Counted from the stretch's first letter, positions 44,088-54,390 are shown. The stretch: DNA of 64,000 nucleotides from Pseudomonas wuhanensis (GCF_030687395.1 NZ_CP117430.1:4526001-4590000); one strand, 5' to 3'. A program made the numbers and translations. Notes: generated by a model not told the origin, from the sequence alone.

Positions 44088-45248
44088 ATGAAACGTCCCC
44101 GCCCTACCCGACGCGCCCTGTTTGTCGCCCTGTGCCTGATCCCCGCCGTAGCCTTCGCCGCCTGGCAAGTGATCCCGCCGGGGCGTGAAAAACTCGCCAC
44201 CACCCTCGTAACCCGCGCCGATATCGAAAACAGCGTGACTGCCCTCGGCACCCTGCAACCGCGACGTTACGTCGACGTCGGCGCCCAGGCGTCCGGGCAG
44301 ATCCAGAAGATTCATGTCGAGGCCGGCGATCAGGTCAAGGAAGGCCAACTGCTGGTAGAGATCGATCCCTCGACCCAGAAAGCCAAACTCGACGCCGGGC
44401 GCTTTTCCATCGACAACCTCAAGGCCCAGTTGCAAGAGCAGCGCGCCCAGCACGACCTGGCGCGGGAAAAATATCAGCGCCAGCAGCACCTCAAGGCTGG
44501 CGGCGCCACCCGCGAAGAAGACGTGCAGACCGCCCGCGCCGAAGTGCGGGCGACCCAGGCGCGCATCGACCGGTTCCAGGCGCAGATTCGTCAAGCCCAG
44601 GCCAGTTTGCGCAGCGATGAAGCGGAGCTCGGTTACACACGGATCTACGCGCCGATGTCCGGCACGGTGGTCGCGGTCGGCGCCCGGGAAGGCCAGACGC
44701 TCAACGCCCAACAACAGACGCCACTGATATTGCGCATTGCCCGGTTGTCACCGATGACCGTGTGGGCCGAGGTTTCGGAGGCCGATATCGGCCAGGTCAA
44801 ACCCGGCATGACCGCCTGGTTCACCACCCTCAGCGGTGGCAGCCGGCGCTGGAGCAGCACCGTGCGGCAGATTCTGCCGGTGCCGCCGCGCCCGCTCGAA
44901 CAGACGCAGGGCAGCCCCACCAGCGGTCGCAGCGGCAGCGAACGAGTAGTGCTCTACACCGTGCTGCTGGATGTCGACAATGCCGACAACGCCTTGATGA
45001 CCGACATGACCGCCCAGGTATTTTTCGTCGCCCGGCAGGCGCAGAACGTGCTGACGGTGCCCACCGCGGCCCTGCAAAACGGCACCGCGGCAGATCGCCA
45101 AGTGGCGCAAGTGGTGGCGGCCAACGGCGAGGTTCAGCGCCGCGAGGTTCGCACCGGAATCAGCGACCGGTTACGCACGCAGATTCTCGACGGGCTGGCG
45201 GAAGGCGATCACGTGCTGAGCGCTCCGCTTACCGGCAGCGGAGGCTGA
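44088..45248 (+). CDS. pvdR: Pyoverdine efflux adaptor PvdR
   Basis: A 386-residue membrane fusion protein of the MacA type. The N-terminal anchor is RRALFVALCLIPAVAFAAWQ. The lipoyl half-motif GAQASGQIQKIHVEAGDQVK is followed by a coiled-coil hairpin (about 105-195) and by LGYTRIYAPMSGTVVAVGAR. The start at 44088 follows CTGGAA; an upstream in-frame start is less likely because it adds no conserved sequence. With PvdT and OpmQ it forms the tripartite pump that secretes new and recycled pyoverdine. It is the first gene of the operon behind a PvdS box. Confidence 0.92.
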   Translation: MKRPRPTRRALFVALCLIPAVAFAAWQVIPPGREKLATTLVTRADIENSVTALGTLQPRRYVDVGAQASGQIQKIHVEAGDQVKEGQLLVEIDPSTQKAKLDAGRFSIDNLKAQLQEQRAQHDLAREKYQRQQHLKAGGATREEDVQTARAEVRATQARIDRFQAQIRQAQASLRSDEAELGYTRIYAPMSGTVVAVGAREGQTLNAQQQTPLILRIARLSPMTVWAEVSEADIGQVKPGMTAWFTTLSGGSRRWSSTVRQILPVPPRPLEQTQGSPTSGRSGSERVVLYTVLLDVDNADNALMTDMTAQVFFVARQAQNVLTVPTAALQNGTAADRQVAQVVAANGEVQRREVRTGISDRLRTQILDGLAEGDHVLSAPLTGSGG

Positions 45249-47222
45249 ATGCAAACGCCCCTGATTGACCTGCGACAGATCCGCAAAGCCTACGGCGGTG
45301 GCGACAGCCCCCTGGTAGAAGTGCTGCGCGGCATCGACCTGTCGATCCATGCCGGCGAATTCGTCGCCATTGTCGGTGCTTCCGGTTCCGGCAAATCGAC
45401 CCTGATGAACATCCTCGGTTGCCTCGACCGCCCCACCAGTGGCGACTACCTGTTCGCCGGGGAAAACGTCGCTGGCCTGGGCAGTGACGAACTGGCGTGG
45501 CTACGGCGCGAGGCCTTCGGCTTCGTGTTTCAGGGTTACCACCTGATCCCGTCCGGATCGGCCCAGGAAAACGTCGAGATGCCGGCCATCTACGCCGGCA
45601 CCCCGGCGCACGAACGCCATGCCCGCGCGGCGGCCCTGCTCGAACGCCTCGGCCTGGGCTCGCGCACCGGCAACCGTCCACACCAGCTCTCCGGTGGTCA
45701 GCAGCAACGGGTGTCAATCGCCCGAGCCTTGATGAACGGCGGACACATCATCCTCGCCGACGAACCCACCGGCGCCCTCGACAGCCATAGCGGCGCCGAA
45801 GTCATGAGCCTGCTCGACGAACTGGCCAGCCAGGGGCACGTGGTGATCCTGATCACCCACGACCGCGAAGTGGCCAAACGCGCCAACCGGGTCATCGAAA
45901 TCCGCGACGGTCTGATCATCAGCGACACCGCCACCAGCCCCTCGGCCGAACCGCGCACGGCCCGTCCCGGCGCGCTGCAAGCCGTGGACCTGCGCCAGCG
46001 CCTGAGTGCCGGCAGCGAAGCCAATGGCGCCTGGAAAGGCGAATTGCTGGACGCGGTTCAGGCGGCCTGGCGGGTGATGTGGATCAACCGCTTCCGCACC
46101 GCCCTGACGCTGCTGGGGATTGTGATTGGCGTGGCGTCGGTGGTGGTGATGCTGGCGGTGGGCGAAGGCAGCAAGCGACAGGTGATGGCGCAGATGGGCG
46201 CCTTCGGTTCCAACATCATTTACCTCAGCGGCGCCGCGCCCAATCCGCGTACGCCGCCCGGGATCATTACCCTCGACGACGTCGCCGCGCTCGCCAACCT
46301 GCCCCAGGTGCAGCGGATCATGCCGGTCAACGGCTCGACGGCGGGCGTGCGTTTCGGCAACGCCGATCACACCAGTTATGTGGGTGGCAACGACACCAAC
46401 TTCCCGAGCATCTTCAATTGGCCGGTGGTTCAGGGCAGCTATTTCACCCAGGCCGACGAAGACAGCGCCGCCGCGGTTGCGGTGATCGGGCACAAGGTCA
46501 GGGAGAAGCTGTTCAAAGACCTGACCGATCCGATCGGCCAGTACATCCTGATTGAAAACGTACCGTTCCAGGTGCTCGGCGTGCTGGCGGAAAAAGGTTC
46601 CAGCTCCGGCGATTCCGACAGCGACAACCGTATCGCCGTGCCCTACTCGGCCGCCAGCGTGCGTCTGTTTGGCAGCCGCAATCCCGAGTATGTGGTGATC
46701 GCCGCCAAGGATGCGCGCAAGGTCAAGGAGGCTGAGCAGGCCATCGAACAAACGATGCTGCGCGAGCACAAGGGCAAGCGCGATTTCGAACTGACCAACA
46801 ACGCCGCGATGATCCAGGCCGAGGCCCGCACCCAGGGCATGCTGTCATTGATGCTCGGTTCGATTGCAGCGATTTCGTTGCTGGTCGGCGGCATCGGTGT
46901 CATGAACATCATGCTGATGACCGTGCGCGAACGCACTCGGGAAATCGGTATTCGCATGGCCACCGGCGCCCGCCAGCGCGACATCCTGCGCCAGTTTCTC
47001 ACCGAGGCGGTGATGCTCTCGGTGGTCGGCGGTCTCGCCGGGGTCGGCCTGGCATTGCTGGTTGGTGGCGTGTTGCTGCTGAGCAACGTCGCGGTCGCGT
47101 TCCAGTTGTTCGCCGTGCTCGGCGCCTTCGGTTGCGCCCTGGTCACCGGTGTCATCTTCGGCTTCATGCCTGCCCGCAAGGCTGCCCGGCTCGATCCGGT
47201 CACGGCCCTTACCAGTGAATGA
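45249..47222 (+). CDS. pvdT: Pyoverdine efflux ATPase/permease PvdT (MacB type)
   Basis: A 657-residue inner-membrane ABC protein. The N-terminal ATPase domain has Walker [12 protein letters not shown], signature [15 protein letters not shown] and Walker [14 protein letters not shown]. It is followed by a membrane helix ([20 protein letters not shown], about 283-302), a large periplasmic domain, and three C-terminal helices with [20 protein letters not shown]. Its ATG follows directly on the pvdR stop. Confidence 0.94.
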   Translation: MQTPLIDLRQIRKAYGGGDSPLVEVLRGIDLSIHAGEFVAIVGASGSGKSTLMNILGCLDRPTSGDYLFAGENVAGLGSDELAWLRREAFGFVFQGYHLIPSGSAQENVEMPAIYAGTPAHERHARAAALLERLGLGSRTGNRPHQLSGGQQQRVSIARALMNGGHIILADEPTGALDSHSGAEVMSLLDELASQGHVVILITHDREVAKRANRVIEIRDGLIISDTATSPSAEPRTARPGALQAVDLRQRLSAGSEANGAWKGELLDAVQAAWRVMWINRFRTALTLLGIVIGVASVVVMLAVGEGSKRQVMAQMGAFGSNIIYLSGAAPNPRTPPGIITLDDVAALANLPQVQRIMPVNGSTAGVRFGNADHTSYVGGNDTNFPSIFNWPVVQGSYFTQADEDSAAAVAVIGHKVREKLFKDLTDPIGQYILIENVPFQVLGVLAEKGSSSGDSDSDNRIAVPYSAASVRLFGSRNPEYVVIAAKDARKVKEAEQAIEQTMLREHKGKRDFELTNNAAMIQAEARTQGMLSLMLGSIAAISLLVGGIGVMNIMLMTVRERTREIGIRMATGARQRDILRQFLTEAVMLSVVGGLAGVGLALLVGGVLLLSNVAVAFQLFAVLGAFGCALVTGVIFGFMPARKAARLDPVTALTSE

Positions 47223-47229
47223 TCGACCT

Positions 47230-48624
47230 ATGAAAGTGCCCCTGACCCTTCTGGCCGCCAGCCTGTTGCTGGCCGCCTGCAGCAACCCTGCGCCGCGCCC
47301 CGACAGCGGCCTGCAACCACCCGCTGCCTGGCAATCACCGAACACTTCAGCCGCCGCACACAGCAACCGGCAATGGTGGACGCAGTTCGGCAGCCCGCAA
47401 CTCAATCAACTGATCGAACAGGCACGGGTGGGCAGCCACGATCTGGCTGCCGCCGTCGCCCGGGTGCAGCAGGCCCAGGCCAGCGCCACCATTGCCGGCG
47501 CCCCGCTGCTGCCCGAACTCAAGGCCGGCCTCAACGCCAATCGCCAACGCTTGCTGCATGGCAAGGGCTACAGCCAACTGGACGTCACCCCCACTAATCG
47601 CTCGCTGGATTATTACGATGCCGCACTGAGCGCCAGCTATGAAATCGACTTCTGGGGCGGCAAACGGGCCGCCCGGGACAGTGCCCTGCTTGGCTTGCAG
47701 GCCAGTGAGTTCGACCGGGCCACCGTGGAGCTGACCTTGCAAAGCGGCGTGGCCAACAGCTACACCCAAGCCCTGTCGTTGCGTGAACAGCAGCGGATCG
47801 CCGAGCTGAACCTGGCCAACGCCCAAAGCGTTTTGCGATGGGTGCAGACCCGCTACCACGCCGGAAGCGCCACCGCACTGGAACTGGCTCAGCAAAAAAG
47901 CCTGGTGGCCGAACAGCAACGCAAACTGCCGCTGGTGCAGCAGCAGGCCCGGGAAGCCCGGATCACCCTCGCCGCCCTGCTCGGCCAACCGGTGCAGGCA
48001 CTGACGCTGACCGAGCAGCCGTTCGATCAATTGCGTTGGCCAGACATCGCCAGCGGCGTGCCCAGTGAGCTGTTGAGTCGCCGCCCCGACATCGCTAGCG
48101 CCGAGGCAAAACTCGCCGCCGCCCAGGCCGACGTGACCGTCGCCCGCGCGGCGATGCTGCCCACCCTGACACTCACCGCCAGCCTGGGCACTGGTGCCGA
48201 TCTGGCCTCGGATCTGTTGCGCACGACTTTTTACAACCTGTCCTCGGGGCTGGTGGCGCCGATCTTCAACAATGGTCGCCTCAGCGCCACTCGCGACAAA
48301 GCCACGGCGCGCCAACAGGAACTGCTGGAAACCTATCGCGGGGCAATCATCAACGGCTTTGCCGATGTAGAAAAAGCCCTCAACGGCATTCGCGGGCTGG
48401 ACGAACAACGTCAGTGGCAAGCAGAGGAACTGAGCCAGGCGCAGACTGCTTTCGACATCGCCCAAAGCCGCTACCGGGCCGGCGCCGAAGACTTGCTCAC
48501 AGTGCTGCAAACCCAGCGCACGCTGTATGCCGCCCAGGATATGAATGTGCAGCTGAGATTGTCGCGGTTGCAGGCCAGCATTGCGCTGTACAAGGCGTTG
48601 GGCGGGGGGTGGCAAGTCTTGTAG
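47230..48624 (+). CDS. opmQ: Outer-membrane efflux channel OmpQ/OpmQ (TolC family)
   Basis: A 464-residue lipoprotein of the OprM/NodT family. The signal peptide ends in the lipobox LAAC (Cys about 17). Two OEP repeats are visible, including YEIDFWGGKRAARDSALL and the conserved RPDIASAEAKLAAAQADV. It forms the outer-membrane tunnel of the PvdRT-OpmQ pump. The start at 47230 lies 7 bp after the pvdT stop. Confidence 0.92.
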   Translation: MKVPLTLLAASLLLAACSNPAPRPDSGLQPPAAWQSPNTSAAAHSNRQWWTQFGSPQLNQLIEQARVGSHDLAAAVARVQQAQASATIAGAPLLPELKAGLNANRQRLLHGKGYSQLDVTPTNRSLDYYDAALSASYEIDFWGGKRAARDSALLGLQASEFDRATVELTLQSGVANSYTQALSLREQQRIAELNLANAQSVLRWVQTRYHAGSATALELAQQKSLVAEQQRKLPLVQQQAREARITLAALLGQPVQALTLTEQPFDQLRWPDIASGVPSELLSRRPDIASAEAKLAAAQADVTVARAAMLPTLTLTASLGTGADLASDLLRTTFYNLSSGLVAPIFNNGRLSATRDKATARQQELLETYRGAIINGFADVEKALNGIRGLDEQRQWQAEELSQAQTAFDIAQSRYRAGAEDLLTVLQTQRTLYAAQDMNVQLRLSRLQASIALYKALGGGWQVL

Positions 48625-48646
48625 AACGGTGTCGTTTTGAGGCCGC

Positions 48647-48723
48647 CTTCGCGAGCAAGCCCGCTCCCACATTAGTTTTGTGTACGACGACTATCCAATG
48701 TGGGAGCGGGCTTGCTCGCGAAG
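48647..48723. repeat. Inverted pair of REP sequences
   Basis: Two complete REP cores in opposite orientation (about 30 bp apart) lie between the convergent opmQ and pvdP genes. Confidence 0.85.
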
Positions 48724-48745
48724 AACGATAACGCGGTCTACCTGA

Positions 48746-50371
48746 TTAAACCGGCCATCCCTTGACCTTCAAATGCCGCGCATACCACGGCCGTCGCGGC
48801 ACTTTGCGAAACAGCTCGCTCATCTTGTCTTCATCGCCAAAGGTGATGCGCAACGCCAGCTTCATGGTTTCGGGGTCCATTTCCACCGAGCGACCCGTTT
48901 GCAGGCCCGGGGTCGTGCTGCAACCGTGGGTGTCCGGCCCGAGCCATGGATCGCCCACTTCCACCCAACGCCCCGGCGCAAACCACGGCACACCGTTGAC
49001 CTCCAGGCGGCTCAGTTCGCCAGGATGAAAACGCTCATGGGCGCGGAACCAGTCTTCGATGCGATCGTCGATCCAGCCGTGGAAACGCCAGAACACCGGG
49101 TTGACGTGGGACGAAAACGGATCGCCGAGAAAGTCGTTTTCCGGGGCATACCAACGCGCCGCGAAGTCGGCCTGATCCCGGGCCATCGGCACCGGTATCT
49201 CGTTGGACGGATCCCTGGCCACCGACGCCCAGCGCATGTGCAGCCAATCGTGCAGGCCCAGTTCGACCTCCGAACCGAACTGGCCGAGGGTCAGTTTCGA
49301 CAGATAACGCGGATCCCGGTATTGCGACTCCCAGACCTGGAAGTTGCTGTGATAGGTCTCGGCGGCTTTGATGTCGCTGACCCACTTGGTGTATTCGTCG
49401 TCGCCTTCGGTCAACCAGGTCGGTGGCAAGGCATTGCCATCGTGATTGTCGAAATAGCGCGCGAAGCCTTGGCGATCACGCTCAAGCTCCGGTTGCGGCA
49501 AGGGGAACGCCGGCCATGAAGGCAAATCCTGCATGGACCGGGCGATGCCGAGCATGTGCCGGTGCATGAAGAAGAAATCGATGCCCGAACCGTTGCGGTC
49601 CTTGCGCGGGCCACGGGCATCACGCTCCTGGTCCCGTGGGCCGGGTTGCCAGCCGATACCGCGCAACGCCTCGCGTTTTTTCTCCGAGAGCTTGTGCCAT
49701 TTGTCCCGGGACGCGTGCCAGAGCTGATGAAACAATCGATGCTCGGGAGACACCAGCCACGCCAGAAACGTCGGGTTGAGGGCGACTCGCTCCCGCGCTT
49801 CGGGAAACCGGCGCTTGATGGCGATAAAGCGATTGTCGAGTTCGGGCAAACCCAACGGGCGATTCAGGCTCAGCACCTGACCGCTGAATGTGCCACTGCC
49901 GGCGTTGCCGAAAGCCGCCCATACTTCATCGAGCTTTGCCTTGAACTCATACACCGGCGCCACCAGCGGGGCATCAGTGCGCATCAGTCGCCAGTACAGT
50001 TCAGCGCCAGTGGCCGGTGCCAGATCGCCGATGACCTGATAGCACGGCTGGCCTTCCCCGCGCAGGTGAGTGCCGGTGTCCAGGCAACCGCGCAACCCGC
50101 GCCCGCGATGAGCGATGTCGAGAAACAGCTCCAGCCCGTCCTGCGGCAAGCCATCGAGCCCGGCATCGCTGCCGACAAAACGAATGTCCCAGATTCCGCG
50201 CAAGCTGTCGGCCAGTTGCTGCCCGGCGGTGCTCGCCAGGTCGACCGTGGCCTCCCCCGGCGTGATCGGTTCCTTTTCCCGGGTCAGCTCACGATGTGCA
50301 TAAAAAGCGGCAGGCACCGCAGCGCTCGTGAGCGCCAGGCCCGCCATGAACCAGCGTCGAGAAATCGTCAT
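48746..50371 (-). CDS. pvdP: Pyoverdine chromophore tyrosinase PvdP
   Basis: A 541-residue periplasmic copper enzyme that catalyses formation of the dihydroxyquinoline chromophore from ferribactin. A twin-arginine signal is seen at the start (MTISRRWFMAGLALTSAAVP). The start at 50371 is required because the PvdS box lies too close to the upstream in-frame ATG. Histidines likely to bind copper are in FFFMHRHML, GLHDWLHMRW and NPVFWRFHGWID. The length agrees with PvdP of P. aeruginosa. It is divergent from pvdMN. Confidence 0.93.
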   Translation of the reverse strand: MTISRRWFMAGLALTSAAVPAAFYAHRELTREKEPITPGEATVDLASTAGQQLADSLRGIWDIRFVGSDAGLDGLPQDGLELFLDIAHRGRGLRGCLDTGTHLRGEGQPCYQVIGDLAPATGAELYWRLMRTDAPLVAPVYEFKAKLDEVWAAFGNAGSGTFSGQVLSLNRPLGLPELDNRFIAIKRRFPEARERVALNPTFLAWLVSPEHRLFHQLWHASRDKWHKLSEKKREALRGIGWQPGPRDQERDARGPRKDRNGSGIDFFFMHRHMLGIARSMQDLPSWPAFPLPQPELERDRQGFARYFDNHDGNALPPTWLTEGDDEYTKWVSDIKAAETYHSNFQVWESQYRDPRYLSKLTLGQFGSEVELGLHDWLHMRWASVARDPSNEIPVPMARDQADFAARWYAPENDFLGDPFSSHVNPVFWRFHGWIDDRIEDWFRAHERFHPGELSRLEVNGVPWFAPGRWVEVGDPWLGPDTHGCSTTPGLQTGRSVEMDPETMKLALRITFGDEDKMSELFRKVPRRPWYARHLKVKGWPV

Positions 50372-50416
50372 TGCCCTACCTGTGTCAGCCATGAAGCAGG
50401 CTTTATCCAAGCTAGA

Positions 50417-50440
50417 ACGTTTGTTGCCCCCAAAAATTTA
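50417..50440 (-). promoter_or_regulatory. Iron-starvation (PvdS) box of pvdP
   Basis: On the minus strand TAAAT and CGT are separated by 16 bases, 46 bp upstream of the chosen pvdP start. The position shows that the in-frame ATG at 50410 cannot be the main start. Confidence 0.8.
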
Positions 50441-50488
50441 TGCGGCCCCCTCGGAGCTGCCGAAGGCCGCGATCTTTTCGCGGCCATC

Positions 50489-50512
50489 TAAATTCCTGCG
50501 CCGTTCACTCGT
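50489..50512 (+). promoter_or_regulatory. Iron-starvation (PvdS) box of pvdM
   Basis: TAAAT (50489-50493) and CGT (50510-50512) are separated by 16 bases, about 57 bp before the pvdM start. It is divergent from the pvdP box, with a 48-bp spacer containing a GC-rich inverted repeat. Confidence 0.8.
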
Positions 50513-50568
50513 TCTTCCCAGATAGCAAAGGCCCCTGCGCCTGCACCGGGGCGGCGAACCTGACTGAG

Positions 50569-51945
50569 ATGGCGATGACAAAAACACGTTCGAAAAAAGC
50601 TCTGTACCTCGGCCTGCCACTGGCCCTGGCCATCAGCGCCGGCGCAGGCTGGCTGGTCTGGGATCATGGGTTCAAGGACAACCCCGGCTACCCGGTCAAG
50701 GTCATGAAACAGGCCACCGAACTGCAGGAGCGGATCCTTTCCTTCGACAGCCACATCACCGTCCCCCTGAACTTCGGCGCCCATGGCAATGAGGCCGACA
50801 AGGACGGTTCCGGGCAGTTCGACCTGATCAAGGCCAATCGCGGTCGACTGTCCGGCGCGGCCCTGACGGTGTTCGGCTGGCCGGAAATGTGGAACGGCCC
50901 GAATGCGCCCCACAGGCCCACCGACGGTTTCGTCGAAGAAGCGCGTAACCAACAGGAAGTGCGCTACAAAATCATCTCCGGGCTGGTTCGCGACTTTCCC
51001 AATCAGGTCGGCATCGCCTACACCCCCGACGACTTCCGACGCCTGCACGGCGAAGGCAAGTTTGCGATTTTCATCAGCATGCTCAACGCCTACCCGCTGA
51101 GCAATGACCTGAGCAAACTGGACCTGTGGGCCGCGCGCGGCATGCGCATGTTCGGCTTCAGCTACATCGGCAACAACAGTTGGGCCGATTCGTCACGACC
51201 GCTGCCGTTTTTCAACGACTCCCCCGATGCCCTCGATGGGCTGTCGGATATCGGCAAACAAGCGGTGCAGCGGCTCAACGATCTGGGCGTGATCATTGAT
51301 GTGTCGCAGATGTCGACCAAGGGCCTGGAGCAAGTGGCGCACCTGAGCCGCACACCGATGGTGGCCTCGCACTCGGCGCCACGGGCCTCGGTGGACATCC
51401 CGCGCAACCTCAGCGACAAAGAGCTGCAACTGATCAAAAACAGCGGCGGCGTGGTGCAGGTGGTCGGTTTCTCGCAATACCTCAAACCGCTGACCCAAGG
51501 CACCCAGAACAAACTCAACGCCCTGCGCGCGCGCTTCGATCTGCCGCCATTGCCCAACCTGGCGATGGCGCTGATGCCGGGCGACCCGATCATCACTGCC
51601 TGGTCGGAACAGAAGCTCGGTCAATACGCCAGCGGCCTGTACGCCATTCTCGAAGAAGAACCCAAGGCCACGCTCAAGGACCTCGGCGACGCCATCGATT
51701 ACACCGTGCGCAAGGTCGGCATCGACCACGTCGGCATCGCTTCGGACTTCAACGACGGCGGCGGCATCAAAGGCTGGGAAAATGTCGGCGAGATCCGCAA
51801 CGTCACCGCCGAACTGATCCAGCGCGGTTATTCCGAAGCCGATATCGCCAAGCTCTGGGGCGGAAACTTCCTGCGGGTCTGGGAACAAGTGCAAAAAGCC
51901 GCGAAGCCTACGCTGATTTCTCGCCAGGAAACGGTCAAGCCATGA
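50569..51945 (+). CDS. pvdM: Dipeptidase-like pyoverdine maturation protein PvdM
   Basis: A 458-residue (or 456 from 50575) protein of the M19 renal dipeptidase family with an N-terminal membrane anchor or signal (LYLGLPLALAISAGAGWLVW). Family residues are visible in LSFDSHITVPLNFG, MVASHSAPRASVDIPRNLSD and VGIDHVGIASDFNDGGGIKG. Two ATGs 6 bp apart are possible starts; longer forms would begin upstream of the PvdS promoter. It is periplasmic and needed for maturation of the pyoverdine precursor; genetic work links it to oxidation of dihydropyoverdine with PvdP. Its stop overlaps the pvdN start. Confidence 0.92.
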   Translation: MAMTKTRSKKALYLGLPLALAISAGAGWLVWDHGFKDNPGYPVKVMKQATELQERILSFDSHITVPLNFGAHGNEADKDGSGQFDLIKANRGRLSGAALTVFGWPEMWNGPNAPHRPTDGFVEEARNQQEVRYKIISGLVRDFPNQVGIAYTPDDFRRLHGEGKFAIFISMLNAYPLSNDLSKLDLWAARGMRMFGFSYIGNNSWADSSRPLPFFNDSPDALDGLSDIGKQAVQRLNDLGVIIDVSQMSTKGLEQVAHLSRTPMVASHSAPRASVDIPRNLSDKELQLIKNSGGVVQVVGFSQYLKPLTQGTQNKLNALRARFDLPPLPNLAMALMPGDPIITAWSEQKLGQYASGLYAILEEEPKATLKDLGDAIDYTVRKVGIDHVGIASDFNDGGGIKGWENVGEIRNVTAELIQRGYSEADIAKLWGGNFLRVWEQVQKAAKPTLISRQETVKP

Positions 51946-53228
51946 GTGACCGTCGGACCTTTCTGAAACAGGCCGGGATCCTCGCCGCCGGCCTGCCGTT
52001 GGGTGCCAGTCTCGGCTCACCGGTCGCCGCCGCGCCGCTGCAAGCCCTGCCCCGGGACAAATGGGCACAGCTGCGTCAGTTGTTCGACCAGGACCCGAAC
52101 TGCATTCACTTCGCCAATTTTCTGGTGACCTCTCACCCCAAACCGGTGCGTGAGGCCATCGACCGTCACCGCGCCGCTCTCGATCTGAATCCCGGCCTTG
52201 CCATGGACTGGGACCTGGGCGTGACCGAGCAGCGCGAAGAAAACGTGCGGCTCTGGGCCGGTCGATATTTGCAGGCCAAACCGACCCAGATCGCCCTCAC
52301 CGGCAGCACCACCGAAGGCCTGGCGATGATTTATGGCAGCGTGCAGGTGCGCCCCGATCAGGAAATCCTCACCACGGTTCACGAGCACTACTCCACGAAC
52401 AACATCCTGCATTTTCGCAACCAGCGCGATGGCACCCGGGTGCGCAAGATTCAGTTGTTCGAGCAGCCACAGTCGATCTCGGCCGACCAGGTGCTGGATA
52501 CCATCAACCGCAACATCCGTCCCGAGACCCGCGTGCTGGGCATGACCTGGGTGCACTCGGGCAGTGGCGTGAAGCTGCCGATCAGTGACATTGCCGGTCT
52601 CGTCGATGAACACAATCGCCAGCGCGACGACAAGGACCGGATCGTTTACGTGGTCGACGGCGTGCACGGCTTCGGCGTCGAAGACCTGAGCTTCCCGGCG
52701 ATGAACTGCGACTTCTTTATTGCCGGCACCCACAAATGGATGTTCGGCCCCCGCGGCACCGGCATCGTTTGCAGCCGCAGCGAAGAGCTGAAATACGTCA
52801 GCCCCAGCGTGCCGACCTTCTCCGAAGCCACGACCTTTTCCACCACCATGTCCCCGGGCGGCTATCACGCTTTCGAACATCGCTGGGCCGTGGACGAAGC
52901 ATTCAAATTGCACCTGGAGCTGGGCAAGGCCGACGTCCAGGCGCGCATCCATCAGCTCAACAGCTACCTCAAACAGCGGTTGCTGGAACAGCCGGGCGTC
53001 GAGCTGGTCACGCCGGTCGATCCAAGGTTTTCGGCGGGGTTCAGCTTCTTCCGGATCAAAAGTCAGGACAGCGATGCGGTGGCCGCCCACCTGATGCGAA
53101 ACCGGATTGTCTGCGATGCGGTCAGTCGCGACGTCGGCCCGGTGATCCGCACCGCGCCCGGCCTGCTCAATACCGACGCCGAGGTAGACCGCTTCATCGA
53201 TGTGCTTGGCAAAAAGCTTCGCGCATGA
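51942..53228 (+). CDS. pvdN: PLP-dependent pyoverdine side-chain transaminase PvdN
   Basis: A 428-residue aminotransferase of the class V type, exported by the Tat system (MSDRRTFLKQAGILAAGLPL). PLP-binding Lys is in FFIAGTHKWMFGPRGTG, and the Asp before it is in YVVDGVHGFGVED. It changes the glutamate side chain attached to the chromophore into succinamide in the periplasm. It overlaps pvdM by 4 bp (ATGA). Confidence 0.93.
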   Translation: MSDRRTFLKQAGILAAGLPLGASLGSPVAAAPLQALPRDKWAQLRQLFDQDPNCIHFANFLVTSHPKPVREAIDRHRAALDLNPGLAMDWDLGVTEQREENVRLWAGRYLQAKPTQIALTGSTTEGLAMIYGSVQVRPDQEILTTVHEHYSTNNILHFRNQRDGTRVRKIQLFEQPQSISADQVLDTINRNIRPETRVLGMTWVHSGSGVKLPISDIAGLVDEHNRQRDDKDRIVYVVDGVHGFGVEDLSFPAMNCDFFIAGTHKWMFGPRGTGIVCSRSEELKYVSPSVPTFSEATTFSTTMSPGGYHAFEHRWAVDEAFKLHLELGKADVQARIHQLNSYLKQRLLEQPGVELVTPVDPRFSAGFSFFRIKSQDSDAVAAHLMRNRIVCDAVSRDVGPVIRTAPGLLNTDAEVDRFIDVLGKKLRA

Positions 53229-53229
53229 A

Positions 53230-53324
53230 CCTGTGGCGAGCGAGCTTGCTCGCGCTTGAGTGCGCAGCACTCACATTTTAGGGGCCGCTACGCAGCCCAG
53301 CGCGAGCAAGCTCGCTCGCCACAA
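53230..53324. repeat. Inverted pair of REP sequences (GTGGCGAGCGAGC type)
   Basis: A second REP subtype, TGTGGCGAGCGAGCTTGCTC, is paired with its inverted copy across 50 bp between pvdN and pvdO. The core differs from the GTGGGAGCGGGC type found elsewhere in the window. Confidence 0.85.
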
Positions 53325-53375
53325 GTGAACAGCATTGCGCTGCGAGGCACCGTTTTCCTTTAACCGAGATGACTT

Positions 53376-54245
53376 ATGAAAACGCCCCACACGTTCTCCG
53401 CCCTGGCGCTGACCGCTTTGCTCGCCGGTCTGCTGCCCGGCACAGCCCAGGCCGCAACCCCGCCAGCCCCCGGCAAGGTGTTCAAGGACTGCAAAGACTG
53501 TCCGGAAATGGTCGTACTGCCCGCCGGCCGCTACAGCATGGGCACGCCAGCGGATGAAGTCGGCCACCAGCCCGATGAAGGCCCGCTGCATGAAGTGACC
53601 TTCACCCGCCCTTTCGCCATCAGCCGCTTCCAGGTACTGGCCGGCGAATGGGACGCGTACGTGCGCGTCACCGGCAACACCCCCGCCGACTTCGACGATC
53701 GGCCAGGCCGTCGCTGCACGGCCGGCAAACCCAGCTTCAAACAGACCGCGCGCCACCCTGCGGTGTGCATGAACGTGGCCGAAGCCGAGGGCTACATTGC
53801 CTGGCTGTCGAAGAAAACCGGTCATGCCTATCGCCTGCCCAGCGAGTCGATCCGTGAGTACGCCGCCCGCGCCGGCAGCACCGGGTCTTTCCCGTTTGCG
53901 TTCGATGAAGGCGCCGACTACCAGATCTCGAAAAACGCCAACACCTACGGCGCCGCCGACGGCTACAACTTCACCTCCCCGGCCGGCACGTTCCCGGCCA
54001 ACGCCTTTGGCGTGTTCGACATGCACGGCAACGTGTACGAGTGGGTCGCCGATTGCTACCGCGAAGACTACGTCGGCGTACCCACCGACGGCAGCCCATG
54101 GCTGGAACAGAACTGCAAACGCCAGGTGATGCGCGGCAACGACTGGGGGGAGGCGCCAGTGTTTTCCCGCTCCGGCAATCGCAACAGCAGCCTGCCCACC
54201 AGCAGCGGCGACTGGCTGGGGTTTCGCGTAGTGCGTGAGCTCTGA
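53376..54245 (+). CDS. pvdO: Formylglycine-generating-enzyme-like protein PvdO
   Basis: A 289-residue periplasmic protein of the FGE/SUMF1 fold with a signal peptide ending LPGTAQA. Family features are CPEMVVLPAGRYSMGTPADE, the GFR end segment (SGDWLGFRVVREL) and VFDMHGNVYEWVADCYREDY. It catalyses the last oxidation of dihydropyoverdine to pyoverdine. No PvdS box precedes it, so it probably relies on transcription from the pvdM promoter through the REP pair. Confidence 0.92.
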   Translation: MKTPHTFSALALTALLAGLLPGTAQAATPPAPGKVFKDCKDCPEMVVLPAGRYSMGTPADEVGHQPDEGPLHEVTFTRPFAISRFQVLAGEWDAYVRVTGNTPADFDDRPGRRCTAGKPSFKQTARHPAVCMNVAEAEGYIAWLSKKTGHAYRLPSESIREYAARAGSTGSFPFAFDEGADYQISKNANTYGAADGYNFTSPAGTFPANAFGVFDMHGNVYEWVADCYREDYVGVPTDGSPWLEQNCKRQVMRGNDWGEAPVFSRSGNRNSSLPTSSGDWLGFRVVREL

Positions 54246-54298
54246 ATCCTTTGTGGCGAGGGGGCTTGCCCTGATGCTGGTCAGTTCAGCCGTGAAAC

Positions 54299-54390
54299 CT
54301 GTGGGAGCGGGCTTGCCCGCGATGACGGCGGTACAGTCAACATTTAAGTCGCCTGACGCACCGCTTTCGCGGGCAAGCCCGCTCCCACAG
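54299..54390. repeat. Inverted pair of REP sequences
   Basis: Two complete cores (GTGGGAGCGGGCTTGCCCGC and its inverse) lie in the 272-bp gap between pvdO and pvdE. A partial, more diverged copy starts at 54252. Confidence 0.85.
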
